Source of the DNA: Warburgia ugandensis
Lineage: Eukaryota; Streptophyta; Magnoliopsida; Canellales; Canellaceae
NCBI GenBank assembly: GCA_035236585.1
Contig: CP141128.1
Coordinates: 37,554,684 to 37,618,683 of the forward strand
Direction of reading: 5' to 3'
DNA length: 64,000 bases
In this document: piece after piece, positions 1-10,900 of the stretch
Numbering within the stretch: position 1 is the first letter of the stretch
How the letters are laid out: the number at the start of each line of letters is the position of its first letter
The notes under the pieces: model-generated
The model's database searches: none
What the model was told of the DNA's origin: nothing
What the model saw: the letters and a program-made list of their open reading frames with translations, nothing else
Made by a program: the position numbers and the translations under genes

Positions 1-831
1 GTTTTCATTAAAATAGCATTGCAAGTAGGAAACTGGCTAGCAACGCACACAGCTGCGCACCAGTCCAGGCCCCCTTCATCCCATCACTGGTTTTTGTTTC
101 ACCTACACCCATCTCTCTCTCTCTCTCTCTCGCGCACGCCCCTTTTCTCTTCCCTCTATTCTAGTTTCTTCCGATTCACTTTTGCATCCCCATAGTAAAC
201 CCCTGGTCTCCCTCTTCCTCTCCTGCATCACACACCAGCCCAGCCCCACTGCAATCAATAATTTATTTTTTTCCCTCTCCCATTTTTGTTCTGTTCCACC
301 CTAATCAATCCCTCAACCCCATCTCTTCCCATTCATCGCTACTGTTGATCATTTTCTGACGAAAACCCATCTCTACCTTCTCTATTTATCAACACCTCTG
401 TTCAACTCCAATCCAGAACACTAGCCAGGAGCAAGCTAGGCGAGGCCGACCATCATTCTCCCTCTCTTTGCCCTTGTTCTTTTAATTAAAATTACATGTC
501 TATCCTTCTTCGTTATTTACATCTGTGTCCCTATTCCATTTAAGCTTTATTTTATCCATTTTCTGACAATGTACTCAGGGACAATGCTATCCACGGACAG
601 TACAATTTAGGGATGTTTAATTGGTTTTATTTTATGTTTTCTGGACTTGAAAGTTATATAAATTGCATCATTTGAATAAAGCTCAATAGTTAGGCTAGTT
701 TTGTTATTTTATTTTAGTTTTAAATAATTAAATCTTATTAAAAACTCCAATTAAAGCGAGTCCCTGTGGGTTCGACCCGTACTTGCATAGCTATGCTGCA
801 ATAGCCCGTGCACTTGCAGAAAATATCAACA
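1..831 (+). repeat. 5' LTR of element 1, 3' portion
   Basis: Matches the 3' LTR from about 9886 to 10900 and ends in the same ...atatcaaca. The first ~637 bases lie outside the window. It differs from the 3' LTR by indels: a shorter CT microsatellite (about 113-131), loss of two stretches of roughly 90-100 bp present in the 3' LTR at about 10330-10530, and about 30 extra bases near 215-250. A poly(A) signal aataaa is at 675-680. Confidence 0.92.
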
Positions 832-837
832 AGTTTT

Positions 838-855
838 TGGCGTCGTTGCATAGGA
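838..855 (+). promoter_or_regulatory. Primer binding site, tRNA-Asp type (element 1)
   Basis: tggcgtcgttgcatagga begins seven bases after the LTR end. It is a decayed complement of the 3' end of plant tRNA-Asp, whose complement starts TGGCGCCGTTGCC. The LTR, short spacer and PBS order fits plus-strand transcription. Confidence 0.8.
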
Positions 856-1185
856 CTTGCAAAGGAGTTTTTATAAAATTTAATTCAAAATTTCAAAAAA
901 TTCAAAAAAATTCAAAAAATAAAAAATATTAGGAATTACATTTTACGTATTTTTAGGTGCATTTTTCAAAAAAAAAAATTTAGTGCATAACCACCTAATT
1001 TCTTGAAATTGGTACTTATTTCTATAAATAAAAAAAATTCAGTAAAATAGGAAAGTGGAGAAAATTGACAAGAAAATCTTCATCAACATGGAAATTTCCT
1101 TGCTTTCCTAGATTAGGATTTTTTTTTCCTTTTGAGTGAAGCTTGTAGTGAGGATCCTTGTAAATTGCAAATTCTATTTTCATTT

Positions 1186-1266
1186 TAAAGGGTTGTAATA
1201 ATACAAGGCAAGTGTGGGATAAGGTGGCCCACACTTGATCTTCATCAGAAACCCCACTGTAAGTCT
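1186..1266 (+). promoter_or_regulatory. Leader hairpin followed by a splice-donor-like site (element 1)
   Basis: A perfect 10-bp stem, caagtgtggg (1209-1218) with cccacacttg (1228-1237), encloses a 9-base loop. A consensus 5' splice donor gtaagt follows at 1259-1264. Element 2 has the same hairpin (one stem mismatch) at 22149-22177 and the same donor at 22199-22204, with identical 50-base spacing. Retroelement leaders carry packaging and dimerisation hairpins, and some Athila elements make spliced RNAs, so either role is plausible. The function is inferred. Confidence 0.5.
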
Positions 1267-1957
1267 CCTCACTCATTTAAATTCCTTGGTAGGATAAATC
1301 ATATAAAAAGCATCCTTTTATAATTGTTCCATTTTTAGGTTTTGCATTAGTTTATTGCTTTTATTTGCATCTTAGGACACGGTTAATGCTTTAAGGTGAT
1401 ATATATGCTGATCGAACTACCATGGAGTATGGAATTAATTAGTAAGGGCACCCTACCCCCATAAGATCAAGGGTGGATTTCATCGCCACTCCTTGGCCCG
1501 CCTAGGATAATCACATCAAGCATGCTACCTTAGCCTTCAATTCAAATTAAAATCAATCAGAAGAGACCTATAGGGCTATCACATGCTTGTAGGACCCTCT
1601 TACTAAGACTTGATTTATTGTCACTCTAGTGGCTTTAGAGCACTGTGGTTATTGAGGGTTGTCTAATAAAGCCTCGCTCTTCCCTCACCTCATGTTGACA
1701 TTTGTGAGGTCTAAACGCCTCCTTACACGAGGGTTGTATTAACCACCTTGTGAAGAACCTAACTGGTAAGCAATAATCAAGTCTAAAGGAGAGGAGGAGC
1801 GCTAGATTAGGCTAATTAAAAGTATTGTCCCCACACATATTCAAGAAAATCAATATATTGCTTATTAGCTTAAGGTGTTTGACTGCGCCTTTTTGCTTGC
1901 ATCACATAGAGTTAGAGTTAGCATTTAGAGTAGGACATTTTAGATTAGGAATAGTTC

Positions 1958-3382
1958 ATGCAAGGGCGTCGATCTCAGAACCTTGAGCTACTACCGTTAA
2001 ACCCAGAGATTCAACGCATCCAAAACCAAGGGGAAAGAAACATAGTTCCTATCCCTATAGCTGAACCACTACCAGAGATTGAGCGCAAGACCATTAGAGA
2101 TTTTTATGCTCCGCTCCAATTAAATACCCCCTCCTACATAGCTTTACCTCCCACTCATGCGGATCACTTTGAGTTAAAGCTGGGAGTAATTCAGTTACTT
2201 CCTACTTTTTATGGTCGAGACCGAGAAGGCCCATACCTACATATCAAGGAGTTCCTTGATATTTGTGCCACATTTAAGTTCTAAAATGTTTAGGATGATT
2301 CAATTAGGCTAAGGTTATTCCCGTTCTCACTTAAGGACAAAGCCAAGTCATGGCTTAATTCCTTGGAGGTAGGTTTCATACATACATGGGACCAATTGTC
2401 TAAGAAGTTCCTGAACAAGTTCTTCCCTGTTCACAAAACAAATGCCCTGCGTTGCGAAATTATAAATTTCCAACAAAGAGATGATGAACAATATTATGAA
2501 TATTGGGAACGGTGGATTGAACTGTTGTAAAAATGCCCTCACCATGGATTTGAGAAATGGCAGGAAGTTCAATACTTCTATGAGGCATTGATGCCTTAAA
2601 ATAGACAAATGATAGATGCAACGAGTGGAGGGACCCTCATGTTAAAAGATGAAAGTGAAGCTTGGGAATTCTTTCAAACTGTAGCTGATAATTCTCAGTA
2701 ATGGAATTATTCAAATAGGATAGAAAGAACTAACCAGCCCACTAAGAAAGGAGGTATCTATGAGATAGGAGCACATACTGATCTATCTAATAAGCTTGAC
2801 TCTGTCTTTAAAAAATTAGATGGAAGAATGGACAAGCTTGAAACTATGCTTCAATCTTTCGTGGCTATTATATTATCCCAAAAACCTCCACAAGAGGTAT
2901 GCGCTACTTGTTCTAGTCCAACCCATTTAACCTCAGCATGTCCATCTAATAAAGTATTCCCTGAATATCTTGTAGACCAAGCGAATGCATTGAATGCATA
3001 TCGCCAACCTAGCGACAACCCTTATTCTGAGACCTACAACCCTGGATGGGCTAGGCATCCCAATTTGTCTTGGTCAAAGAATAACCACAAAGGGGGGCCA
3101 TCTGTAAATCCCCCTATCCAAAACTTTTCTCTTAGAACTACAGTTTCTCACCAGCCACCTGGCTTTCAACAACCTCTACAACAAAAGAAACCATATTCAG
3201 AGGAAAACATCCACACCATGATAGAACAATTTGCAAAGGATAATGATTACACTAAAAAATCCTTACACCAATTGCAAAATGATAGTAGACATTCAGCCAA
3301 TATCAACTCTCAAGCCATAGCAAAGCTAAAGGTGCAAATAAGCCAATTGTGTGCTGAATTACATAATAGAGGAAAGGGTTAG
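1958..3382 (+). pseudogene. Athila-type gag (element 1), broken
   Basis: Retrotransposon capsid protein gene. The wording is typical of Athila gag: a stretch ending LLPTFYGRDREGPYLHIKEF, then RLRLFPFSLKDKAKSWLNSL, then KKFLNKFFPVHKTNALR and YYEYWERWIEL. A Cys/His cluster CATCSSPTHLTSAC (about 2900-2940) stands where a zinc-knuckle-like motif is expected. The frame (position modulo 3 = 2) is shared with the protease and the start of RT, as in a single gag-pol ORF. It is interrupted by in-frame stops near 2282, 2528, 2597, 2699 and 3380. The start at 1958 is the first ATG after the leader that opens the gag-like frame. Non-functional. Confidence 0.88.
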
Positions 3383-3601
3383 TTTCCTAGTCAACCCATC
3401 CCTAACCCTAAGGGTCAATTTGAGATAGGGTCAAGTTCTCAAAACCATAACCCTCATGAGCATGCCAAGTCCATAATCACCCTTAGAAATGGTCATCAAA
3501 TTGATAACAAAGAAGGGTAGGCTAAGGAAACTATAGAGGAAAAAGAGGCAACAAAAATACAAGAAAAAGAGAAAAGACAGAACAACCCTATAGAACCTAT
3601 A

Positions 3602-4474
3602 GTGGAGGCACCCTATGTGCCTAAAGTCCCTTTTCCCCAATTACTAAATAAAGCTAGGAAGGGATCAAACTTCAATGAGTTAATGAAAGTGTTTAAACAT
3701 GTACAAATCAATATACCATTGCTCAATGCAATTAAAGACATCCCGGCCTATGCCAAATTCTTAAAAGAGCTTTGCACAACAAAGTAAAAGCTTAATGTGC
3801 AAAAGAAAGCCTTCCTCACTGAACAAGTGAGCTCATTGATTCAACACAAGACCCCACCAAAATTTAGAGACCCAAGATGTCCTATAATCACTTGTGTCAT
3901 TGGAGATCATGTCATACATAGGGCACTTCTTGAGCTAGGGGCTAGTGTTAACTTGTTGCCATACTCTGTTTATGAGCAACTAAAACTTGGTGAGTTGAAA
4001 CCAACCACTACCATGCTGCAATTAGCCGATAGATCTATCAAGATACCTTGTGGTTTGGTTGAAGATGTCTTGATACAGATGGATAAGTTTTATTACCCAG
4101 TTGATTTCATTGTGCTAGACACCCAACCTGTATCCGACGCTGGTAGTCAAATCCCAGTCATCCTTGGGCGTCCATTCTTGGCAACATCCAACGCCATTAT
4201 TAATTGTAGGAACGATGTAATGAAACTCTCATTTGGTAACATGAAGGTTAAGCTTAATGTCTTTAATGCCGATCAACAACATTTAGACCTTGATGATCCC
4301 TGTGATGTCAACCTGAAAGAAAGTTTAATTAATGAGGTTCATTCGCCATCGTCCATCTCGGATCCACTAGAGGCTTGTCTGATGTACTTTAATGGAAAAT
4401 TTGACATAGACAAGTCTATTGAGGAGGTAAACAAGCTTTTAGATGTTGCACCACTCATGGATACCTCTAAGTAG
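3602..4474 (+). pseudogene. Retropepsin and flanking linker (element 1), broken
   Basis: Aspartic protease part of the polyprotein, in the same frame as gag. A stop at 3785 separates a spacer (from 3602) from the protease frame (3797-4474). The active-site region reads LLELGASVNLLPYSVYEQL near 3927-3983. The family has D-[LST]-G-A-S, so the catalytic Asp is Glu here. The flap region and the conserved ILGRPFLATSNAIINC near 4162-4208 are present. The C-terminal linker with SIEEVNKLLDVAPLMDTS (about 4417-4470) is the segment that element 2 also keeps. The stop at 4472 ends the piece. Confidence 0.85.
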
Positions 4475-4483
4475 GGTCCTTGT

Positions 4484-5667
4484 GTGGAACCACTCCCACC
4501 ATCTAAATCTATCCCCATACCCTCAATAGAGCAACCACCATCTCTGGACCAAAAACCCTTGCCTGATAACTTGAAATATTCATACTTTGGCCCAGATGAA
4601 ACCTTACCTCTGATAATCACATCAAACTTAGATAAAGAACAGGAGGGTAAGCTCTTAGCTATTCTTAAGGAACATAAAACTGCTCTAGGGTGGACAATAG
4701 CAAACATAAAAGGGATAAGTCCAGCCTTATGCATGCATAGGATACATCTTGAAGAAAATGCAAAACCTTCTAGGGAGACTCAAAGGCAACTAAACCCCCA
4801 CATGAAGGACGTAGTTAGAGATGAAGTCCTCAAGCTCTTAGATGTTGGCATCATATTCCCTATCTCTGATAGTACTTGGGTTAGCCCCGTTCAGGTTGTA
4901 CCTAAGAAATCAGGAGTCATGGTAGTCAAAATTGAGGATAAAGAGCTAGTCCCCACCCGCATGACCACTCGGTGGAGAGTTTGTATTGACTATCGAAAGT
5001 TGAACGCTGTCATGAGGAAAGATCATTTTCCTCTACTTTCATTAACCAAATGATAGAGAGGTTAGCCGGACATAGCTATTACTGTTTTCTGGATGGATAT
5101 TCCGGTTATAACCAAATTCCTATAGCACCAGAGGATCAGGAGAAGACCACCTTCACCTGCCCTTTTGGAACCTTCGCTTACCGACGTATGCCTTTTGGGC
5201 TTTGTAACGCTCCAACTACATTTCAAAGGTGTATGTTGTGCATTTTCTCAGACATGGTAGAAAGATTCCTTGAGGTGTTTATGGATGACTTCTCAGTATT
5301 TGGGTCATCATTTGATGAGTGCCTACACCACTTGAAGTTAGTCCTTGTAAGGTGTTAGGAGAAGAATCTAGTCTTAAATTGGGAAAAGTGTCATTTTATG
5401 GTACAAAGTAGGATAGTTTTAGGCCACATAATATCACCCAATGGGATAGAAGTCGATAAGGAAAAAGTGGATTTAATAGCCAACCTTCCTCCACCAAGGA
5501 TGGTAAAAGAAATTCACTCTTTTTTAGGACATGTTGGTTTTTTAGAAAATTTATCAAAGATTTTAGCAAAATTGCCAAGCCCCTATGTAATTTACTTACG
5601 AAGGAGGCCACTTTTGACTTTGATGAAGATTGTAAGAAAGCATTTGAGTGACACAAGGCTGAATTAA
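4484..5667 (+). pseudogene. Reverse transcriptase (element 1), two frameshifts and one stop
   Basis: Reverse transcriptase with Ty3/gypsy motifs in order: WRVCIDYRKLNAV near 4971-5010, FLDGYSGYNQIPIAPEDQEK near 5087-5146, MPFGLCNAPTTFQR near 5189-5230, and the catalytic box as VFMDDFSVF near 5276-5302 with both Asp residues intact. The frame changes near 5037-5045 (one-base indel just before the QMIERLAG motif). A stop at 5356-5358 follows, and a second shift falls near 5540-5600 after SFLGHVGF. The connection domain continues in another frame to the RNase H region. Confidence 0.92.
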
Positions 5668-5717
5668 CTTCCACACCTATTATTCGACCACCAAATTGGA
5701 ACACACCATTCGAAATA

Positions 5718-6125
5718 ATGTGTGACGCGTCAGATTATGCCATTGGAGCTGTTTTGGGGCAGCGCATTGATAAACTTTCCCATGTGATATATTACGCTAG
5801 TAAAACACTAAATGATGCGCAACTCAACTATTCCACTACTAAGAAAGAGTTGTTAGCTATAATGTTTGCTTTGGATAAGTTTAGATCTTACTTGTTAGGG
5901 CCTAAGGTTATAGTATACTCGGATCATGCTGCTTTAAAGTACCTCCTTTCTAAAAAGGATGCAAAACCTAGGTTGATCCGTTGGATACTACTGCCGCAAG
6001 AGTTTGACTTAGAAATTAGGGATAAGAAAGGTTCGAAAAATGTAGTAGCTGATCACTTATCCAGGTTAGTGGTGGAGCACACTAGCGATCAAGGGCTTAT
6101 AACTGAGTCATTCCTAGATGAATAG
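5718..6125 (+). pseudogene. RNase H domain (element 1)
   Basis: Ribonuclease H of the reverse transcriptase. Catalytic positions are readable: [15 protein letters not shown] (Asp, about 5718-5762), [16 protein letters not shown] (Glu, about 5835-5882), [12 protein letters not shown] (Asp, about 5914-5949) and the C-terminal VVADHLSRL (about 6045-6070). This piece is an uninterrupted 135 codons and keeps all four metal-binding positions, but it is out of frame with RT upstream and ends at a stop (6123-6125) in the linker to integrase. Confidence 0.92.
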
Positions 6126-6128
6126 TTA

Positions 6129-7393
6129 TTGCATGTTTCCCAGTTACCTTGGTATGGAGACATTGTTAATTATCTTGTTACAGGACAAATGCCTAATCAT
6201 TGGACCACACAAGATAAAAAGAGATTTTTAACCGAGGTTAGATATTTTACTTGGGATGACCCGTACTTATTCAAGTACTGTCCTGACCAAGTAATTAGGA
6301 GATGCATACCCGATAGTGAACATAATCAAATCATCTCCTTTTGTCATGTTCATGCATGTGGGGGTCATTTCAGCTTTAAAAAGATAGCTGCAAAAATTTT
6401 ACAGTGTGGATTTTATTGGCCTACCATATTTAAGGATGCTCATGCTTACTACAAAGCATGTGCACGGTGTCAAAGGTTAAGAAGTTTAGGAAGATGACAT
6501 ATGATGCCCTTAAACCCAATCCTTGTCATAGAACCTTTTCATGTTTGGGCATAGATTTTATGGGACCTTTTCCTAATTCTTTCAAAAATCTATACATCCT
6601 AGTGGGATTGGACTATGTGTCCAAGTGGGTGGAGGATGTACCCTACAAAACCAATCATCACAAGGTTGTGGTAAAGTTTTTGAAAGAAAATATTTTTGCA
6701 AGGTTTGGTTCTCCAAGAGCCATAATAAGTAATGGGGGAAAACACTTTTGTAATAAGGTGTTTGAGAATTTAATGAAAAAGTATAGTGTCAACCATAGGA
6801 TAGCTACCCCATACCACCCTCAGACTAGTGGTCAAGTAAAGGCATCCAATAGGGAAATAAAGCAGATTCTAGAAAAGACAGTCAATCCAAATGGAAAAGA
6901 CTACTCTCTGAGACTTATTGACGCTTTAAGGGCTTATTGTACAGCATATAAAACCCCGATAGGAATGTCACCCTACCACTTGGTCTATGGAAAGGCCTGC
7001 CACTTACTAGTAGAGTTAGAGCACAAGGCATATTGGGCTGTCAAAAAGTTAAATTTTGACTTAGATTCTACTGGAACCCACAGAAAACTCCAACTCAATG
7101 AGTTGGAGGAATTGAAGAAAGATCCATATGAGTTTGCACAATTGTACAAAGACAGAATGAAGGCTGTACATAATCGACATATTCTAAGAAAACCCTTCAC
7201 ACCAGGTCAAAACTTCTTACTGTATAATTCTAGATTGCATCTATTCCCAGGAAAACTTAGATCTAGATGGACCGGACCCTATATAGTACGCACCATCTAT
7301 CCTCATGGGGCCATCGAGATTGAAAAGGATGGAGAAATCCAAAAGGTCAATGGTCAAAGGTTAAAGGTTAAAACCTTTCCTAAAAATGCCTGA
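6129..7393 (+). pseudogene. Integrase (element 1) with two catalytic residues lost
   Basis: DDE integrase in two frames. The H-H-C-C zinc domain is in 6129-6497 (HACGGH then CARC, about 6350-6470). The frame shifts near 6460-6500, and the core and C-terminus lie in 6458-7393. The first catalytic Asp is in GIDFMGPF (about 6550). The second, normally in ISDGG, reads ISNGG (about 6727-6741). The Glu after GQV in the third motif reads GQVK (about 6831-6842). A C-terminal GPY/F-like module (RWTGPYIV) lies near 7267-7290. Both changes are G-to-A, the kind expected from deamination of methylated DNA. Inactive even though 311 codons are open. Confidence 0.9.
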
Positions 7394-9248
7394 CCTTGAA
7401 ATTGATGAGACATTTTTAGAGACACCTGAGTATCATGATCCACCTTAGATTACCACTCCAGGAACCTTGCAGTATATTATCATTGCACTCATCATTATGT
7501 CTGGCTGAAGAAGCTAAACTTAGAGCTTATTGGGAGGCAACCCAAAGGTTTAGAGTATACATCCCTCCACTTTCATATAGAATCCTATGTTTTCAAACAT
7601 TAGGGACAATGTTTCATTCCGGTTGGGGGGTGTAGATGCATTAGAGATTTTGAGTTTTCTTTTTAAAAAAATATTTTGAGTTTTCTTTATAAAAAATTTT
7701 GAAATTTTTTGAAAAAAAAAAAAGATTGAAAGTTTTTGAAGTAGAGTTCCCTTACTGTGATAAGAATTGGATGTTCAGAATTTAGTAAATATACTGTTTT
7801 CACCTCTTAATGGGAATACATATGATTAGTTTTGCATGTCATTTATGTATTGAAGCATTTTATGAAAGTTAATTCTCGGAAACCATTTACACACAGCACA
7901 TAATCAAGACTAATATAGAGGTATGACTTAGAGACCCTCAGGAAAACCAGTGGAGGCCTATAACCTAGTGAGAGTTTGGGACTATCTTCTTTGAGAGGGT
8001 TATAAGTAATTCCATAATTTCTTCCATGTACATACATTAGTGTGATCCTGTTATCCTTGTTTCAGTTAAACATCAAGAATAAAGAGGAGTAATAGCTTTA
8101 ATTCCAAATTTTTATTGAATTTGATAGGCTTTAGGAATCCTTGGAAATGATATAGGCCATCCTTGCTCAGCCCAAAGACATAAAGCCTACCCAATATAGT
8201 ATACCACTAGTTAGCCTTTTGAACCTGTTATTAAGTCTTTTCTTTCTTAACCCCATTCACCTTAACCCAAAATAACCCAGTAAAATAAATAACCATTACC
8301 CATCTTCAAAATGAGTAGAGTAGAAAAAAATTCAAAAATAGGACAAAAAGTCAAAGAAGTGAGAAAAAATTAGTTGTCTTTCTTCCAAAGAAGAAAAAAA
8401 AAGTAGGTAAAAGAAAAAGAAAGACCAAAGTTTAAAAGAGAAATTCACTTCAAATACAAACCAAGAAGAAAAGTTGTCCTAGAAGATATTCATTGAAGTC
8501 ATCTACTCAATTTTGAACCTTTGAAATCTTCATACCTTTCTTTTATGAACTTATCCTAAGCCTACATTTCGTCGTAGTTGAAGACCTATTGATCTTAGGT
8601 GGACATAGCCTTAAAGAGGAGATAAAAAGAAAGAATTAAGGTGAAATGCCCCTCATATTCTTGGTGATAACATCCACTCTTAGGGATCAGTTTCCTTTGT
8701 CTCATGAGCGTCGAAAAGAATTATGTGAACCATCAGCTTGTTGGATTCGGTCACATAATGAGAGAAATATGTTTAAACCCCTTATCTGAGAGTTTTCTTT
8801 CTGAGCGTATACCTGTGAGGATTTGAGGTCAAGACATATTTCCAATGGAATGTAAGCATATCCAATTAGAAGTCAAGATTTATGTGACTGTACACACACA
8901 TATGCACTCTAAGAAATAGCTCAAATAAAATATCTTTAATATGTGTATGGAGTGTAAAATTGTCAAATCTTCTTCATTAAGTTGTGAAAAATTAGTCAAT
9001 TTGCGAATGAATGAGAATTCTCTGAGATAAAATAAGGAACTCGACTTTATTGAATTTTGTGGGTATATTCACTGCAAACCCTTACGAGGCCTAACTCGTC
9101 CACGAGGGGTAACCTAGGGGTTCAAGGGATTGTTGCATGTGCTAAATGAATCGTGAGTACCTACGAAAGTGGCATCTTGTACCAGTTTTGTGAAAAATAG
9201 TTGTCTGCATGTTTTGCTCGGGACTCGTAAAATGCTGGTTGGGGGGTG
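7394..9248 (+). other. 3' UTR and polypurine tract of element 1
   Basis: Non-coding region after integrase; no env-like ORF or transmembrane frame is seen. A block at about 9058-9118, containing acgaggcctaactcgtccac, recurs in element 2 at about 26096-26155. The segment just before the 3' LTR, with gcatgttttgctcggga and atgctggttggggggtg (9208-9248), contains the G-rich tract expected to prime plus-strand synthesis. Confidence 0.75.
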
Positions 9249-10005
9249 TGTTAAGTGTTTAATTTTAACTAAAAGACCCCTATTTTAGCATTCAATTAGA
9301 TCATCTAACCGTCCAAATTGCAAAATTTAGCTTGATTGACCATCCAAATCTTAATTTTCTCAAAATCAATGGTTAGAGCTTATTAGAGGATTAATGTATG
9401 GTTTTGATGATTCTAAATTAATCTTTTATTTTGCAGATCAACTAGAGGAGGGTTGGATGGATCAGATCTAATTTCAACGGTGCAGATCAAGTAGAGATCA
9501 AGAGGAAGAGTCCTAATTGAAATAGAAGAGGAAGAAGAGTCCTAGATAGGAATAAGAGGAGTTTGTTGGAGAAAAATAAGGAAAAAAATTTATAAAGAGG
9601 GGAGCTGTATGAGTGGGGAGGGGAGTCTTTTTGGGAATTTTGGAAGTTTTGTTTTGGGTTGTCTTCTTTGCAGTCCATTTTATTCATCATTTTTCTTTGC
9701 TTGCCTAGTCGTTCGTTTTCAGTTGTTACGTATTTCTCTCCTCCTTCACACACCAAGTCTTCTTTCCCGCACCACATTGAATCTCTTATATTTTCCCTAT
9801 GGTGTCTCTTATATGTTCACCCCCGACGGCAGTTTTTCTCCTTTTCCTTTCTCTCTATTGCCTCACTCCTTTCTAAGGCCAGCAAGTTTTCATTGAAATA
9901 GCATTGCAAGCAGGAAACCGGCTAGCAACGCACACAGTCTACGCACTAGTCCAGGCCCCCTTCATCCCATTACCGGTTTTTGTTTCACCTGCACGCATCT
10001 CTGTC

Positions 10006-10053
<48 letters not shown>

Positions 10054-10900
10054 CACGCACACCCCTTTTCTCTTCCCTCTATTCTAGTTTCTTCCCATTC
10101 ACTGTTGCGTCCCCACAGTAACCCCTAGTCTCCCTCTCCCACTGCAATCAATAATTTATTTTTTTTCCTCTCCCGTTTTTGTTCTGATCAATCCCTCAAC
10201 CCCATCTCTTCCCAGTCATCTCCACCATTGATCATTTTCTGATGAAAACCCATCTCTACCTTCTCTGTTTCCCAACACCTCTATTCAGCTCCAATCCAAA
10301 ACACCAACCAGGAGCAAGCCATGCGAGTCCAGCCTGACCGTGCGACACCCAGATCACTGGATCCAATGGTTTTCTCTTTAGCAGACGATCCAGAGACAAA
10401 ATCGAAACAGGTTTCCTCCCACATCATCATTCTCCCTCTCTTTTCTCCTCCAACTCCATCTCCTTCTCCTCCGATCTGCTTCTTCGTTGGAGTTCTAGTT
10501 TTTCTTAAAAACCAGATTTTTAATCAACTTCCCTTTTTGCCCTTGTTCTTTTAATTAAAATTACATGTTTGTCCTTCTTGGTTATTTACATCTGTGTCCC
10601 TGTTCTATTTAAGCGTTATTTTATCCATTTTCTGACAATGTACTCAGGGACAATGCTATCCACGGACAGTATAATTCAGGGATGTTTAATTGGTTTTATT
10701 TTATGTTTTCTGGACTTGAAAGTTATATAAATTGCATCATTTGAATAAAGCTCAATAGTTAGGCTAGTTTTGTTATTTTATTTTAGTTTTAAATAATTAA
10801 ATTTTATTAAAAACTCCAATTAAAACGAGTCCCTGTGGGTTCGACCCGTACTTGCATAGCTATACTGCAATAGCCTATGCACTTGCAAAAAATATCAACA
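9249..10900 (+). repeat. 3' LTR of element 1
   Basis: Starts tgttaagtg immediately after the G-rich tract and ends ...atatcaaca, so it has TG...CA ends and is 1652 bp long. A TATA box tataaag is at 9591-9597. A long CT microsatellite lies at about 10011-10051. A poly(A) signal aataaa is at 10744-10749. The short reading frames inside are low-complexity and not supported as genes. The next five bases are tacag, which would be the target duplication if the hidden 5' edge matches. Confidence 0.92.

Larger units (their letters stand above)
832..1957 (+). other. 5' untranslated leader of element 1
   Basis: Non-coding leader between LTR and gag. Blocks at about 1464-1515 and 1769-1800 recur in elements 2, 3 and 4 in the same order (about 22540 and 22843; 18070 and 18290; 34910 and 35180). 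They include the phrases ttggcccgcctagg and aactggtaagca. No long reading frame is supported here. Confidence 0.7.
1..10900 (+). mobile_element. Athila-like Ty3/gypsy LTR retrotransposon (element 1)
   Basis: A near-complete LTR retrotransposon whose 5' LTR is cut by the window edge. Parts in order: partial 5' LTR (1-831), tRNA-Asp-type primer site (838-855), leader, a gag-PR-RT-RNase H-integrase reading frame (1958-7393), 3' UTR, G-rich polypurine tract, 3' LTR (9249-10900). Domain order with integrase after RNase H is Ty3/gypsy. The gag wording, the single gag-pol frame and the tRNA-Asp primer point to the Athila/Tat lineage. Coding is mostly in one frame but is broken by many stops and three frameshifts, so the copy is dead. 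No env-like frame is seen after integrase. The base after the 3' LTR continues a TNP2 transposase codon on the other strand, so the element sits inside a CACTA transposon. Confidence 0.93.

Noticed and set aside
9487..10554. Several short open frames on both strands inside the 3' LTR of element 1
   Set aside because: Pyrimidine-rich low-complexity translations (Ser/Leu/Phe runs) that follow the CT-rich LTR composition; no family motif and both strands open.
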